From Gambelia wislizenii (taxonomy: Eukaryota > Chordata > Lepidosauria > Squamata > Crotaphytidae): a stretch of 64,000 nucleotides of DNA. The stretch covers positions 241,466,645-241,530,644 of the forward strand of contig JAUMIR010000005.1 in NCBI GenBank assembly GCA_030847615.1, read 5' to 3'. A model generated the notes under the pieces. That model saw only the letters and a list, made by a program, of their open reading frames with translations. It made no database searches and was not told the origin of the DNA. A program made the position numbers and the translations under genes. The number at the start of each line of letters is the position of its first letter. Positions within the stretch are counted from its first letter, which is position 1. This document shows, piece by piece, positions 1 to 10,935 of this stretch.

Positions 1-547
1 TCCTTCTCATATGTTCTCCATTCTATGCAAAGGGGGAGTTGAGACACATTGATCCCTCCTTTCCCCTTCCATTTCATGGTCCTGGCCCACTCCTTTGACT
101 TCCTACATGTTGGGGCTTAATTTCTTCAGCAGAGAGGCTGCTAATACCCCTAATAGTCTCTGCACATGATTTGGAACATTGCACAATGAGTTTGCTTACA
201 TTTGCTAACTTTTTGTATTCTGTAAGAGGCTATGAGATAAGAGATAACTTGAACTTTGTGTGACTTCTGGCTCCACTTCTGGCTCCAGAGCACCCTGCAT
301 GGTTGGCCTGATTTATTGGCCAAATTAATATCAAGCCAATTAAATATTAGTTACAAATAGGAACAATGGGATATACAGTCGTTGCATTTTAGCATGATGG
401 GATCTATTGTAGGGGTTACACTTCCACATGCATCCCCATTTTCATCTGTGAAATGTTGGAAGATCTGAGGTGCTTGCCCTTTCTTGAAATGTTTCCTGTA
501 TCCCTAGAAAGTGTGTGGCTATGGGTTGTGAGGGTACCTAATGATGC
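1..547. other. No recognised feature (PKP2 intron, left flank)
   Basis: No exon, repeat end or long ORF could be assigned. Given the + orientation of PKP2 downstream, this is most likely intron 7 of that gene. The 5' limit of the adjoining CR1 element is not sharp, so part of this stretch could be decayed CR1 ORF1. Confidence 0.4.
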
Positions 548-559
548 TCCCTCTTCTGG

Positions 560-811
560 ATGGATGCTCAGGTTGTCATCTCGTCTCTTCTGCCAATTGA
601 AGGGCATGGTTCAGGAAGGGAGACGAAAATAGCTGATGTAAACAACTGGCTCCATAGATGGTGTCGCCGAGAACGATTTGGATTCTTGGATCATGGGCTG
701 TGCTTCCATGAGGGGGGACTTCTGGCAAGAGATGGGGTGCATCTCACAACAGTTGGCAGAAACATTTTTGCCTACAGTCTCAAGAATTTGATCAGGAGGG
801 CTTTAAACTGA
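560..811 (+). pseudogene. CR1 ORF1 C-terminal remnant (SGNH/GDSL esterase-like domain)
   Basis: An 83-codon open stretch reads MDAQVVISSLLPIEGHG at its start, then a WCRRERFGFLDHG block and LLARDGVHLTTVGRNIF near the end, closing with TGA at 809-811. I recognise this as the C-terminal part of CR1 ORF1 esterase-like proteins; the DGVHLT block holds the Asp/His pair of SGNH hydrolases. The upstream part with the nucleophile Ser and the N-terminal region is missing, so it cannot be a complete ORF1 protein. The Met at 560 is internal to the family domain and not a genuine start. Confidence 0.8.
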
Positions 812-968
812 GTCACATGGGTGAGGGAGACAGTATCCTGAAAGGCAAAAGGGCTGGAGGAAATAGTCAAACTGTCATAGAGAGAACAAGGCAAACAGCG
901 CAAGGACCCAACAGTGGGAGGCAAAAAACTTGCACAGGCAGCAAGTAAAGGGAACACATGGTCTTAGA

Positions 969-1699
969 TGTCTCTACACTAATGCACAGAGCATGGGAAA
1001 TAAGCAAGATGAACTTGAACTCCTAGCACTACAAAACAAGTATGATATAATAGGCATTACTGAAACCTGGTGGGATGAGTCTCATGACTAGAATTAGGAA
1101 TAGAAGGGTATAACCTTTATAAGAGAAACAGGACAAACAGGAATGGAGGAGGAATAGCATTATATGTCAGGGATATTTACACCAGTGAAGAGACCCATGA
1201 CATCAATACTGGAAGCCAGGCGGAGAGCATCTGGATAAAAATTAAAGAGGAGGGAAACAACAGGGATGTTATTGTGGGACTCTACTACAGACCCCCAAGT
1301 CAGATGGAGGAATTGGATGATGCCTTTCTAGAACAGATGAACACACATGCAGAAAGGAGAGATGTAGTAGTGATGGGTGACTTCAACTATCCTGATATTT
1401 GCTGGCAATCTAACTGAACCAAAACTTCAAGGTCTAGCAAATTCCTTACTTGCCTGGAAGACAATTTCATGGTCCAAAAGGTGGAAGAAGCAACAAGGGG
1501 GTCAGCTATTTTAGATCTGATCCTAACCAACAGGGATGACCTGGTTAATGGGGTGCAAGTGGTAGGATCCTTAGGTGAAAGTGATCATGTTCTCCTGCAG
1601 TTTGTTATACAATGGAAAGGAGAAGCCAGGCATAGTCAGACATGCATTCTTGACTTTAGGAGAGCTGATTTCAATAAACTCAGGGAAATACTGGGGTGA
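969..1699 (+). pseudogene. CR1 ORF2 endonuclease region, broken
   Basis: The APE-like endonuclease of CR1 ORF2 is recognisable but disrupted. Frame one reads from about 969 (TNAQSMGNKQDELELLA, then GITETWWDESHD) to a TAG at 1089-1091. The following part (GYNLYKRNRTN, GLYYRPPSQ, VVVMGDFNYPDICW) lies in another frame from about 1106, so an indel separates them. An in-frame TGA follows near 1414. The segment from 1469 (LDLILTNRDDLV, GESDHVLLQF) ends at TGA 1697-1699, where a second frameshift leads into the RT frame. The ITETWW and GDFN motifs are typical of this nuclease family. With at least two stops and two frameshifts it cannot encode a working enzyme. Confidence 0.88.
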
Positions 1700-3726
1700 T
1701 CCCATGGTCAGGAATACTAAAAGAGAAGAGACCTCAAGGTGGATGGAACTTTCTCAAAAGGGAGATAGTGAAGGCACAATTTCAAACAGTACCATTGAGG
1801 AAGAAAAATGGGAGGTGTCTCAAGAAACCAGGATGGATGACTAAAGAACTTTCAACGGAGCTAAGTTTTAAACGGAACATGTATAGGAAATGGAAAAAGG
1901 GGGAAATCACCAAAGAAGAATTCAAACAGATAGCGAGCACATGTAGGAGTAAAGTCAGAAAAGCTAAAGCGCAGAATGAGCTCAGGCTTGCTGGAGAGGT
2001 TAAGAACAATAAAAAGGGGTTTTTGGGGTATGTCCGCAGCAAAAGGAGGAAGAAGGAAATGATAGGGCCACTACATGGAGAAGATGGCAAAATGCTAACA
2101 GGGGACAGAGAAAAGGCAGAATTACTCAGCACCTTCTTTGCCTCTGTGTTTTCAGAAAAGGAAAAGGAGGACCAACCTGAGGATAATGGAACAGAGGACA
2201 CAATAGGGGAAACCCAGCACAGAATAAGCAAAGAGGTAGTACAGGAATACCTTCTTAATCTAAATGAATTTAAATCTCCAGGACCAGATGAACTACATCC
2301 AAGAGTATTAAAAGAGCTGGCAAATATAATCTCAGAGCCATTGGCAATAATCTTTGAGAACTCCTGGAGAACAGGAGAAGTCCCAGCAGACTGGAGGAGG
2401 GCAAACGTTGTCCCCATCTTCAAAAAGGGGGAAAAAGAGGATTCCAACAATTATTGTCCAGTTAGTCTGACATCAATACCAGGGAAGATTCTAGAGCAGA
2501 TCATTAAACAGAGAGTCTGTGAGCATTTAGAAGGCAATGCCATAATCACAAAAAGTCAACATGGGTTTCAGAGAAACAAGTCATGCCAGACTAATCTGAT
2601 CTCTTTTTTTGATAAAATTACCAGCTTGGTAGATGAAGGGAACGCTGTGGATATCGTATACCTTGATTTCAGTAAGGCCTTTGACAAGGTTCCCCATGAC
2701 ATTCTTGCAAACAAGCTTGTAAAATGTGGGCTAGACAAGTTAACTGTTCAATGGATTTGTAATTGGTTGACCGGCCAAACCCAAAGGGTGCTCAGCAGTG
2801 GCTCCTCTTCGTCTTGGAAAGATGTGACCAGTGGGGTGCTACAAGGTTCTGTCCTGAGCCCAGTGCTATTCAACATCTTTATCAATGACTTGGATGAGGG
2901 AATTAGGGGCATACTTACCAAATTTGCAGATGACACCAAATTAGGAGGAGTAGCTAATACCCTAGAGGACAGGATCAAAATTCAAAATGACCTGGATAGA
3001 CTGGAGAGCTGGGCCAAAGCTAACAAAATGAAATTCAATATGGAGAAATGTAAGGTACTGCACTTAGGGCAAAAAAATGAAATGCATAGATATAGGATGG
3101 GGAAGACCTGGCTGAATGAGACTATGTGCGAAAGGGATCTAGGAGTCCTAGTAGACCACAAGTTGAACATGAGTCAACAGTGTGATGCAGCAGCTAAAAA
3201 GGCCAATGCAATTTTGGGCTGCATCAATAGAAGTATAGTGTCCAGATCAAGAGAAGTAATAGTGCCGCTCTATTCTGCCTTGGTCAGACCTCACCTAGAA
3301 TACTGTGTCCAGTTCTGGGCACCACAATTCAAAAAGGATATGGATAAATTGGAGCGTGTCCAAAGAAGGGCGACTAAAATGGTGAAAGGTCTGGAAACGA
3401 TGCCTTATGAGGAGAGACTTAGGGAGCTGGGTATGTTTAGCCTGGAAAAAAGATGGTTAAGGGGCGATATGATAGCCCTGTTTAAGTATTTGAAGGGGTG
3501 TCACATTGAGGATGGAGCAGGCTTGTTCTCTGCTGCTCCAGAGACTGGAACACGGAGCAATGGATGCAAGCTCCAGGAACAGAGATTCCACCTCAACATT
3601 AGGAGGAACTTTTTTATAGTAAGAGCTGTTTGGCAGTGGAACACACTCCCTCAGAGCATGGTGGGGTCTCCTTCTTTGGAGGTCTTTAAACAGAGGCTGG
3701 ATGGCCATCTGTCGGGGATGCTTTGA
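1696..3726 (+). CDS. CR1 reverse transcriptase ORF (ORF2 C-terminal two thirds), open 676 codons
   Basis: This is the RT part of a CR1-clade non-LTR retrotransposon ORF2, which copies element RNA at a nicked chromosomal target. The motifs in order are: the SPGPDELHPRVLKELA block, an FKKGEKEDSNNY block, YLDFSKAFDKVPHD (motif A, catalytic Asp near residue 324), QGSVLSPVLFNIFINDL (motif B) and FADDTKLGG (motif C, residues 410-413, with the two catalytic aspartates). The C-terminal CR1 region ends FKQRLDGHLSGML. The Met at 1696 is only where the open frame begins after a frameshift; natural translation would start in the broken endonuclease upstream. The expected PQGSVLGP motif reads LQGSVLSP, so some drift is present. 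There is no sign of host use; it is best read as a recently inserted copy. Confidence 0.85.
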   Translation: MIPWSGILKEKRPQGGWNFLKREIVKAQFQTVPLRKKNGRCLKKPGWMTKELSTELSFKRNMYRKWKKGEITKEEFKQIASTCRSKVRKAKAQNELRLAGEVKNNKKGFLGYVRSKRRKKEMIGPLHGEDGKMLTGDREKAELLSTFFASVFSEKEKEDQPEDNGTEDTIGETQHRISKEVVQEYLLNLNEFKSPGPDELHPRVLKELANIISEPLAIIFENSWRTGEVPADWRRANVVPIFKKGEKEDSNNYCPVSLTSIPGKILEQIIKQRVCEHLEGNAIITKSQHGFQRNKSCQTNLISFFDKITSLVDEGNAVDIVYLDFSKAFDKVPHDILANKLVKCGLDKLTVQWICNWLTGQTQRVLSSGSSSSWKDVTSGVLQGSVLSPVLFNIFINDLDEGIRGILTKFADDTKLGGVANTLEDRIKIQNDLDRLESWAKANKMKFNMEKCKVLHLGQKNEMHRYRMGKTWLNETMCERDLGVLVDHKLNMSQQCDAAAKKANAILGCINRSIVSRSREVIVPLYSALVRPHLEYCVQFWAPQFKKDMDKLERVQRRATKMVKGLETMPYEERLRELGMFSLEKRWLRGDMIALFKYLKGCHIEDGAGLFSAAPETGTRSNGCKLQEQRFHLNIRRNFFIVRAVWQWNTLPQSMVGSPSLEVFKQRLDGHLSGML

Positions 3727-3810
3727 TCGTGATTTCCTGCATGGCAGGGGGTTGGACTGGATGGCCCTCGTGGTCTCTTCCAGCTCTGCAATTCTATGAT
3801 TCTATGATTC

Positions 3811-4474
3811 TCACACCAGTCCTCCTACCTGAACCTTGCTGATGTCTACCTATTCATGTGTACTAAAAAGTGAATGAGATTTAGAGATGCATCTGACAAC
3901 ACACATGAAAGATATGTGCTGACAAATAATTTTCTTAACAGTTTGTACATCTGCCAGATTACAAATCCCTAATTAGTTCTTCCCTTTGTAATTGTTGGCA
4001 TCCTCCTTGCTCAGGTGTTTGAAATCTGTAGCCTGCAGCCTATATTGCAGAAAGCAAGCTATATTGTATATTATGCAGAATGTACCTGGGTAGTTCTTAA
4101 TAATGCTATCACACTTGCAGAAATAATATGATCGACCAGAGGTAAATTATCTGCCCTTACTCTGTTTTGGTGCTATGGAGGTAGGCAAAAACGGCAAGAA
4201 AGATGGCTGCCTCACATAGACCTGGTGGGTTGGAGGGGAGAGACTGCCCTTAGAGGGCAAAATAAAGAACAAGTTTTGAAAGGATAGACAGAATAGTACA
4301 CCAAGATCCCTTCAGATATTTTGTGCATGAGCTGACAAATCAGAATATTGTTCCCCTCAGTGCCACCCTTTATTATCAATAATATTATCAATACTGAATA
4401 CTATCACTACTGAAGGCAAAACAAAGTGCTTTCTCTTGAATGTTCTAACTGAAACAACTTCTTTGTGTGAAATC
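3811..4474. other. No recognised feature (PKP2 intron)
   Basis: AT-rich unique-looking sequence between CR1-A and a short tandem duplication. No exon or repeat end was identified. Confidence 0.4.
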
Positions 4475-4588
4475 TGGCCCTTTTAGTGGCCTAGAGGCAG
4501 GGTTGGGGAGATTTTTTAAACATTTTTAATTTGGCCCTTTTAGTGGGCTAGAGGCAGGGTTGGGGAGATTTTTTAAACATTTTTTTGG
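4475..4588. repeat. 57-bp tandem duplication
   Basis: Two adjacent units at 4475-4531 and 4532-4588 share TGGCCCTTTTAGTGG, then CTAGAGGCAGGGTTGGGGAG and a T/A-rich tail. I count about one substitution plus tail differences. It looks like a local slippage or unequal-exchange duplication. Confidence 0.85.
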
Positions 4589-4951
4589 TTTAAACTGGGT
4601 TTTTAGGTTTGAAACAGTTTTGTTGGGGGTTTTGAATTAAAACAAATATAGGACTAATTCAGAAAAGTAGCAAAATGCAGTTCAGATGCTATGGCCACTA
4701 GCTTAAATAATAATTCTTCTTTAAAAAGTGCTATTTTAAAGCAAGTTGTTTTGGTTGAACTTATGTTAATTGAAGGATTTATTTCTGAGTGGCATTTTTT
4801 GCACTCTAAAATAAAGTGATTAAAAAGAAGCAACTGACACTAGATACTGGTGTAACAAGGAACAACTGCCAATAAAGTTAAAATGTTTAAATTCAAACAG
4901 ACATTGTTGTTCCGGTAAGAGGATTGGAAAATAGTAATGATAGCCAAACTT

Positions 4952-4960
<9 letters not shown>

Positions 4961-4989
<29 letters not shown>
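4961..4989. repeat. (GT)n microsatellite
   Basis: About 14 GT units directly following a short (TA) run. Confidence 0.97.
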
Positions 4990-4992
<3 letters not shown>

Positions 4993-5060
4993 AATCATTT
5001 TAAAAAACAGGAGTGCTTTTTTAAAAAGTCATTTGGTTTAAACCAGACAATCCTGCCTAG

Positions 5061-5221
5061 AGGTGTAGAGTCATGGTTGACAGGTATAGGGCATGTTTTG
5101 TATGCTAAAGGTCCCAGGTTCAGTTTGTAACACCTGCAGCTCAGAGAGCTACTTTTAAACAAAGCAGAGTATATATTGTGCTGCTTTGGTTTGATATGAG
5201 GCAGCTTCATTTCATATAGGC
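5061..5221 (+). mobile_element. tRNA-derived SINE, near full length (tRNA-Ala-like head, GGCAGCTTCAT tail)
   Basis: The head resembles the reptilian SINE that begins GCTCAGTGGTAGAGCAT, followed by a trinucleotide-loop-like region and a B-box-like GGTCCCAGGTTCA. The 3' part has the family's TATGAGGCAGCTTCAT block. A box A-like region, box B and the conserved tail are all present in degraded form. Fragments of the same family occur at 12572, 15808 and 62358. Confidence 0.7.
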
Positions 5222-7807
5222 ATAAATGCACAGTGTTTATGGCAGGCAGGTTTTACATAAGCTGTAGATGAGCTCATTAAATGATAAAAGCCAATTCCAT
5301 CAGGTTGTTAGGGCAACAAGCATGTCCCTTTTGTTTTATCTCCCCAAGCCAACTCAAGGCACATTGCCAAGTTTTCTTCTCCCTTAGCTAGAAACAAAGC
5401 TTCTGTTTCAGGAGCTCAGTACCTGACAGTTGCTGGAACAAGCCTTTGTGTACACAATTCTCATTTCCTAGCATTGACACCGAACTGAAATTTGTCAGTG
5501 ACAAGGGAGGAGCTGTTTGAAATTAATTATAAAGTTCTCCACCCCTCAAGGTACACAAAGAAGTCTGAACTCTGGAATCAGGCCATGCAGACCTGTCTGC
5601 AAAGAGCAAGAATTCCCCATCAGAGTGCTCTTACAGTTGTTTTCACAATCCTTAGACTGGTATAAACAATCCAGTGCCCTCCAGATACTTTGAACTATAA
5701 TTCCTATAATCTGTGACCATTGGCTGGGGCAAATTATGGTTGTAGTCCCAGTGATCTGGATGGTGTCCTGTTGCCTACTCTTGCCTTAGATTGTGCTCTA
5801 AATACATACAGTATTTTGTTCAACACCACTATTTCTAGAGTAATTTTTTTTTTGTTGGATTCAAAAGCTGGGGTAGGGAATTAATCAGACAATTCTGAAT
5901 GAAAGGTGCGGAATCCTAATTTTACTGGGGCTGGGGGGGCACTTATCATTAATACGAGATAGCAGAGGGTTTTAAAGTTCTTTGTGTTTTTCACAACCAT
6001 ATGCCATTGCTTCAAATTAGAAGACTGTTGACATTCTTCAGCCCCATGATATGCCACAATGGGGAAGTGTCTATGACATGATATTGCTTTGTTCCCAGGG
6101 CATTGTAAAGAAAGTTAACTTTAACTTTTGGGTACTAAATCCCATTGCTAGTGTTTAAATAACTCTCAGTCCAGTAGGCTTCTGTGCATGAAATGAGAGG
6201 GATGCCATCTTGTCTTCTGCTTTAGGCAGCAATATGTCTGGAGGGAGCTCTTGTTCTCAGAGACATTGGAGTAGAATAGTTGACTGGCATCCTGCCTTTG
6301 AAAAGTATTTGTTGCAGCATTGCTGTCATGACACATGACTCTCTATTAAACCAGGAACATCAAAAAGTCTGATCTTACCCTGGAATGAACTATCTATTGG
6401 GGGTGGGGTTATCAGTGCTTTCCTTATAAAAAATATTCTTGCCATAGCTATGAAACAAGCAGAGTTAGCAAAAGCACGCCCCACTCTGGCTTCCTCATGT
6501 CCAGATATCTGAGCTTAGTCTCTCCTTTCTATAGCTAAAGATCAGCCTCAGCACTAGAAAGGCAGAAAATTGCATGTCACCTTCCTTCTGCTGAATTAGA
6601 TAACAGATATAAAATATTGTGAGCAATCATAGAAGGTTCTTCCACTATAGCACAAGTCCAGTTTTACAGTGTAAATACCATTGCAACCCTCAGCTTTGCC
6701 CATCCCTAAATTGTCTTCCTTTCAAAAACCACAACCAGAGCCATGTGTATATTTATGGTATATTTATTGAAGCAATTAAAGAACAGGCCTGGAAAATGTC
6801 ATATAAGCAAAATGTTTCAGCTTCTGCCTTCTTCATTTGCTAAAGATGAAACTGAGTTACATACAAGGTGTCAGTTTAGAACACTTTGTTTTATAATATA
6901 ATATGGCAGATAGATAGGTAGATAATTCATCTTCCTTTTTCAGAAGAAAGAAACTGCTAGGGATCAAAAAGTGATCATGTGTTAGTACCACAGTTTGGAA
7001 ACATAATTTTTATGTTATGAGTCCCAGATATATACCCAAAAAGTATGTTGCCATGCTGCATTAATTGCGCAATATGGACACAAACTTTTTATTCTTATTC
7101 TGGGACTTCAGAATTTTAGAAGTCAGTACTATATAACCTCTTACATAAGCACCAAGCTGTTGTTTATAACTCATTTTTCTTAATATTCATCTATCAATAA
7201 ATAGATTGATAGATCTACGTATTTTATTTATTTATCAAACAGCATAACATTATTAAATTGTAAGGTGGGGGACAGAACTTTAATTTGTTTCATCAAAAGA
7301 AAAGAGGAAAGGGTTTAGTGGAAGTAAAGGTAATACACATTCTAAATTTGTGGAGGTTTTTTTTTATGGGAACTCAATAAGCAAAAGAAAGAAAAAGAAA
7401 AATTAAGTTATATGAGACAGAGCAAGGGAATACATGCATTTAAAGTTAACACAGTTGAAACTATAGTCTGTGAAGAAAACACTTTGTGTTTTGATTGTAA
7501 TGCAAGCATAGTGTTTGGGTAAATAATCAAAAGCAGAGGACCTTAATCTTCTCTTTTCTTCTGCCTTTCCTCCCAGTTTGAAAGCTTCCTTCTAATTTGC
7601 TTCCTCCAGCAGGGCTCCACAACTGGGAGGAAGCTTGCTATTAAGGGAAAATAGCTTTAGGACATTTACAGGCAAGAATTGGTGCAAGGGATTAAATGCC
7701 CTTTCCACTCTACCTTTCTTTTCCTTCTCTTTATCTAACTTTTTTTCTTCATCTTTTTTACTCTGTTTTTCCAACACACTCTTCTGCATGCTGATTCCTC
7801 CTCTCCT

Positions 7808-7811
<4 letters not shown>
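5222..7811. other. Mostly unassigned PKP2 intron sequence
   Basis: Apart from a small imperfect palindrome at 5680-5763, no exon or recognisable repeat was seen. The stretch 5280-5620 is free of obvious repeats and could hold conserved non-coding sequence, but nothing in it is diagnostic. Confidence 0.4.
5680..5763. repeat. Imperfect palindromic MITE-like repeat
   Basis: The left arm CCAGATACTTTGAACTATAA pairs with a right arm ending GTAGTCCCAGTGATCTGG. A related palindrome is at 11431-11530. It resembles the short palindromic repeats common in lizard genomes. Confidence 0.5.

Positions 7812-7863
<52 letters not shown>
7812..7863. repeat. Compound (CT)n(CA)n microsatellite
   Basis: A run of CT dinucleotides changes directly into a CA run. 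It creates long low-complexity open frames on both strands that should not be taken as genes. Confidence 0.97.
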
Positions 7864-7946
7864 CTCTGCCTTTGTGACACTGACAGATGTCTGTCTGAGA
7901 ACATAGATTTGCCAAGATATGTCCTTTCATTCTAAGAAGGAACTTT

Positions 7947-8001
7947 GTTGCTGTTGTGTGCCTTCAAGTGATTTCTGGCTTATGGCAACCCTAAAGGAAC
8001 T
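7947..8001 (-). mobile_element. 3' tail fragment of the BovB-tailed tRNA SINE
   Basis: Read on the minus strand it ends in the GCCATAAG..., ACTTGAAGGCACACAACAGCAA tail shared by the other SINE copies (for example at 17821). Only the tail is kept. Confidence 0.75.
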
Positions 8002-8053
8002 TGTAAAGAAAGTGAAATAAAATACAAAGCTAATGTGCAAGTATGGTTTAGAT

Positions 8054-8137
8054 CAGTGGCTCTTAAGCTTTTCTTTACCAGGGACCCTCTTTTGTTTCCT
8101 GGGGACCTCCAAGACTTAACTCAAATTTAAAATAATT

Positions 8138-8180
<43 letters not shown>

Positions 8181-8410
8181 AATTACACCATCCATTAAAC
8201 CTTTCCTCAGATGTACTGGAGGGGGAAGACTTTTGTCTTGCTTCTTTCTGCAAGTTTGTGGCTGGAGTGGATTGAATGACCATGTGCAGGCCAAGCCAAC
8301 CAGCCTTTGCCTTGGCTCCTGTCGCATGGCTGCTCCATTGCCTTCATGGACCCCTGTGAGGACAATGCAGACCCCCCAGAGGTCCACAGACCACAGGTTA
8401 AAAATGACTG
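8054..8410. mobile_element. hAT-like non-autonomous DNA transposon with exact 8-bp target duplication
   Basis: The left end CAGTGGCTCTTAAGC and right end GGTTAAAAATGACTG are imperfect terminal inverted repeats of the hAT type. The element is flanked by identical GTTTAGAT copies at 8046-8053 and 8411-8418. An 8-bp duplication is diagnostic of hAT transposases. An (AAT)n microsatellite lies inside at about 8139-8178. There is no transposase, so it depended on another element. Confidence 0.9.
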
Positions 8411-8559
8411 GTTTAGATCTTCAACTGTGTCTTATACAATAGAAGCTGTTGTTTCAGTTATTTTGGTCACCACAAGTCTTTTTAATAAAAGCTTACAGAA
8501 ATCAGCTAATTGCTAGAGGTGTAATACACTAATGTTTCTCTAATCCATATCATTTAGGG

Positions 8560-8803
8560 TGGAAGTAATTGTATGATTAAACTTGTACTAGAAAGTTCTT
8601 TTATATTTAGTGATGTACATATTCTTTTAAACTATTTACGCATGTCTTGGAACTTAACACATGGTCAGCAGAAATGGCACTTTCGTGTCCTCCTAACTGC
8701 TAAAAGACTGATACGTCAGTCTTGGAAGGATAACTTTTCACCACCTGTGATCCAATGGATAGAAGATTTAATAAAATGTTTGCAACATTCAAAAGTTTGA
8801 TCT
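8560..8803 (+). pseudogene. L1-like ORF2 C-terminus fragment
   Basis: A 75-codon open frame contains LLTAKRLIRQSWKD followed by PPVIQWIEDL and a stop at 8798-8800. The pattern of a basic TAKRLI segment, a W-K-D/N stretch and a PP..W-I segment is the usual end of L1-clade ORF2 proteins. No RT motifs remain upstream. The clade call is from memory of the pattern. Confidence 0.5.
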
Positions 8804-9662
8804 ATTGACACAACCTACAAATGGACTTATATACAGATATTTGGTCTGTTTTTATTGAAATGTATGGTAGTATATTTATACTTTTCATTTAAAAAAACTT
8901 TTTTAAAGATGAAGCTAATGTGAAGAGCAGCAGAAGGAAGAAATGTGCATGTAGCCAGAACCCTCATTCAGTGTGTAAGGAATTCTCTAAAAAGAAGTGA
9001 GCAAATGTGTTGTTATCTCTTGAAAACCTTGAAAGAGGGATCACAACTGGGTTTTTCAGTTTATTTCTCATATTCTTGGATAGGAAGACAAAACACTCCA
9101 CACACAGGCAAGGTTGCAAAACAACAATCCATCATTGTTTGCACAACATCTAACAACATCCATTTTCTGCAACTGCAGCTAGAAAATTAGTTTGGAAATC
9201 CTCCCCACCCACCCCCCAACTCGGAGTTCAAGCAGTGGTATTGAAAATTCCATCCTTATCGCTTTTGTTTTCTTTAGCTCTCACATACCCATGAAACTAT
9301 TTCTTCATGCACAAGCAAGACTGTCACAAACATGCTACTGTCAACAGAGCTTGCAAGCTGACCAAAAGGGTGAAAGTGTTCTTTCAACTGCAGGAGTATC
9401 TCAGGAAAAACAGAACATAGTCATATTTTAATTTAATATGAGTAACTGGCAGGGAGCTTTCAGTGAAAAGAAGACCAAAAAATCAAACGCTGTGTTAGGG
9501 AGGAGCTAGCATGTGGTTGCCCATCAGGTCAGAAACATAACAGATTGATTACATATTATTTTTAAAGTGTAGTTAGCAGGGTGAGCAAAGTGCAGCACAC
9601 CGATTGCATGAAGCTCCCAAATTCTTTTGAAAAAATTTTTGGCCCAGAATGTCTCAAAATGT

Positions 9663-9832
9663 CCTCTAGCAGACATTTTCACTGTATTTTGGGGTACCTT
9701 TGCCATTTTAGGCCCAGGAGAGGTCTTTTTTAAAAACAGGAAGTAATGTCTAGTCACTTCCTGCTATTAAAAAGGACTTCTCTTCTCTTAGGCCAAAAAA
9801 CATGCAAAAATGCTCCCATGCCTCCTAGAGGG
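9663..9832. mobile_element. Palindromic foldback MITE
   Basis: The left arm from CCTCTAGCAGACATTTT pairs with a right arm ending ATGCCTCCTAGAGG. The arms meet near 9750 around ACAGGAAGTAATGTC and CACTTCCTGCTATT. Both arms also share a TTAGGCC block. The true outer limits may be wider (about 9560-9960). Confidence 0.6.
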
Positions 9833-9988
9833 CATTTGGGGGCAAAAAAAAATTTATATTTTAGTTTTATTTTATATGCGGTGTGGCATGGTGAGGAGGG
9901 TGCAGCTTTCCTAGGTGTCCAGGGAAGCCAATTTGGCCCCCTCTAGCCTCCCACAATTTCCCACTCCTACTGTCAATTAACACTAAGG

Positions 9989-10072
9989 TCATCAGCGCGC
10001 TTGCAGAAAGCATGGGATGAATCCTTCCTGAATCTTCGTTTGCGAAGAAAAGCCAGAGAGAGAGAGAGAGAG
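9989..10072 (+). mobile_element. 3' tail of the RTE-like zinc-finger LINE, with (AG)n
   Basis: It matches the extreme 3' end of the elements at 22014, 40778 and 57433: the final zinc-finger codons (CATCAGCGCGCTTGCAG), the region of the natural stop, then CTTCGTTTGCGAAGAAAAGC and an AGAGAG tail. It is the most 5'-truncated of the four copies. Confidence 0.8.
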
Positions 10073-10240
10073 ATAATTTCAGAGTGTTCTTTAAGCTATC
10101 TCTTTCTCTCTCCAATGAGGCAGCATTGGCAGGCAGGAGGTAAAGCAGCAGCAGATGTTTTACATATCCCTGGACATTTTAAAAATCTGCCCAGACAGAA
10201 ATTTTAGCTCTGAAAAAGGAGGAAGTATGGTAACCCTAAT

Positions 10241-10370
10241 TTACGGTGACACTGTCATAGATTTTTCTTGACAAAGTTTATTCAGAGGGTTTTCCATTGT
10301 CTTCCTCTTAGACAGAGAGAGTGTGACTTGCCCAAGCTCACCCAGTAGGTTTCCATGGCTGAGTGGGATA
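10241..10370 (-). mobile_element. BovB-tailed tRNA SINE, partial
   Basis: Contains the body motifs GTGACTTGCCCAAGCTCACC and TTTCCATGGCTGAGTGGGAT in the same order as complete copies on the minus strand. The tRNA head is missing. Confidence 0.8.
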
Positions 10371-10479
10371 TCACTATATCATACAATGAGGAAATGGCTA
10401 ATATTCTGAGCTACTATATATTTTAAAGGAGCTTGACCTAGGATGAACCTATCTGCCACACAGGATACAACAGCATTTT

Positions 10480-10820
10480 CCACTATGTCCTTAAGGCCAT
10501 CATCTGAGCCCTCCTCCAGTTGCTCCAATAAATGAGGCAAGGCAGGTGGCTATAAGTGAAAGGGTCTTTTTTCAGTGGCAGCGCCCCATCTGTGGAATGT
10601 CCTCCCCAGAAGGCCTCACCTGGCACCCACCTTATGGTCTATTTGATGTCAGGTGTGGACATTATTATTTTCTTGGACTCTTCAAGAATTAGTGTTTTTA
10701 CCTTGATAGTCTTCTATTTTGCTGATGGTTTTGCTTTGGTTTTATTTCAGTGTTTTTACTTGTTTTTAACTTTGCTTCCTTGTTTGCAATTTTATTCATT
10801 CGTTGTATTTGTATTTTAAA
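10480..10820 (+). mobile_element. L2 LINE 3' portion
   Basis: A degraded C-terminal block (FSGSAPSVECPPQKAS, corresponding to the AFSVAAPSLWNSLP block of L2 ORF2) is followed by a T-rich 3' UTR with TTTTAAAG. Frames are broken. Confidence 0.65.
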
Positions 10821-10837
10821 GCCTAAATCCAAGTGGT

Positions 10838-10935
10838 AGACTCAACTAGAGTATACCCATTGAATCAATCGGATTTTCATACCTATCGACTTAAATTTTC
10901 AGCAGTTGATTCAATGTGTTTATTCTAGCTGGGAC
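10838..10935. repeat. Imperfect palindromic dispersed repeat (CCATTGAATCAAT type)
   Basis: The left arm ACTAGAGTATACCCATTGAATC is mirrored by GATTCAATGTG, then TATTCTAGCTGGGACTAGC. Weaker relatives appear near 17448 and 20740. It resembles short palindromes common in lizards; the class is unknown. Confidence 0.45.

Larger units (their letters stand above)
548..3810 (+). mobile_element. Long CR1 LINE retrotransposon (CR1-A)
   Basis: In order it carries the end of a CR1 ORF1 (esterase-like), an inter-ORF spacer, a broken APE-type endonuclease region, an open reverse-transcriptase ORF and a short 3' UTR. It ends at 3791-3810 in tandem ATTCTATG-type octamers, the hallmark 3' end of the CR1 clade. 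The closely similar copies at 14115, 43963 and 52745 share this 3' end and are 5'-truncated to different extents, as expected for target-primed reverse transcription. The 5' boundary near 548 is approximate. CR1 insertions usually lack clear target duplications and none was seen. Confidence 0.93.

Noticed and set aside
1782..2450. 222-codon open frame on the minus strand
   Set aside because: It lies antisense to the CR1 RT frame and consists of the complement of conserved RT codons; the same shadow recurs opposite the other CR1 copies.
7592..7930. 112-codon minus-strand ORF with a (RE)n run
   Set aside because: Created by the (CT)n(CA)n microsatellite; no family resemblance outside the run.
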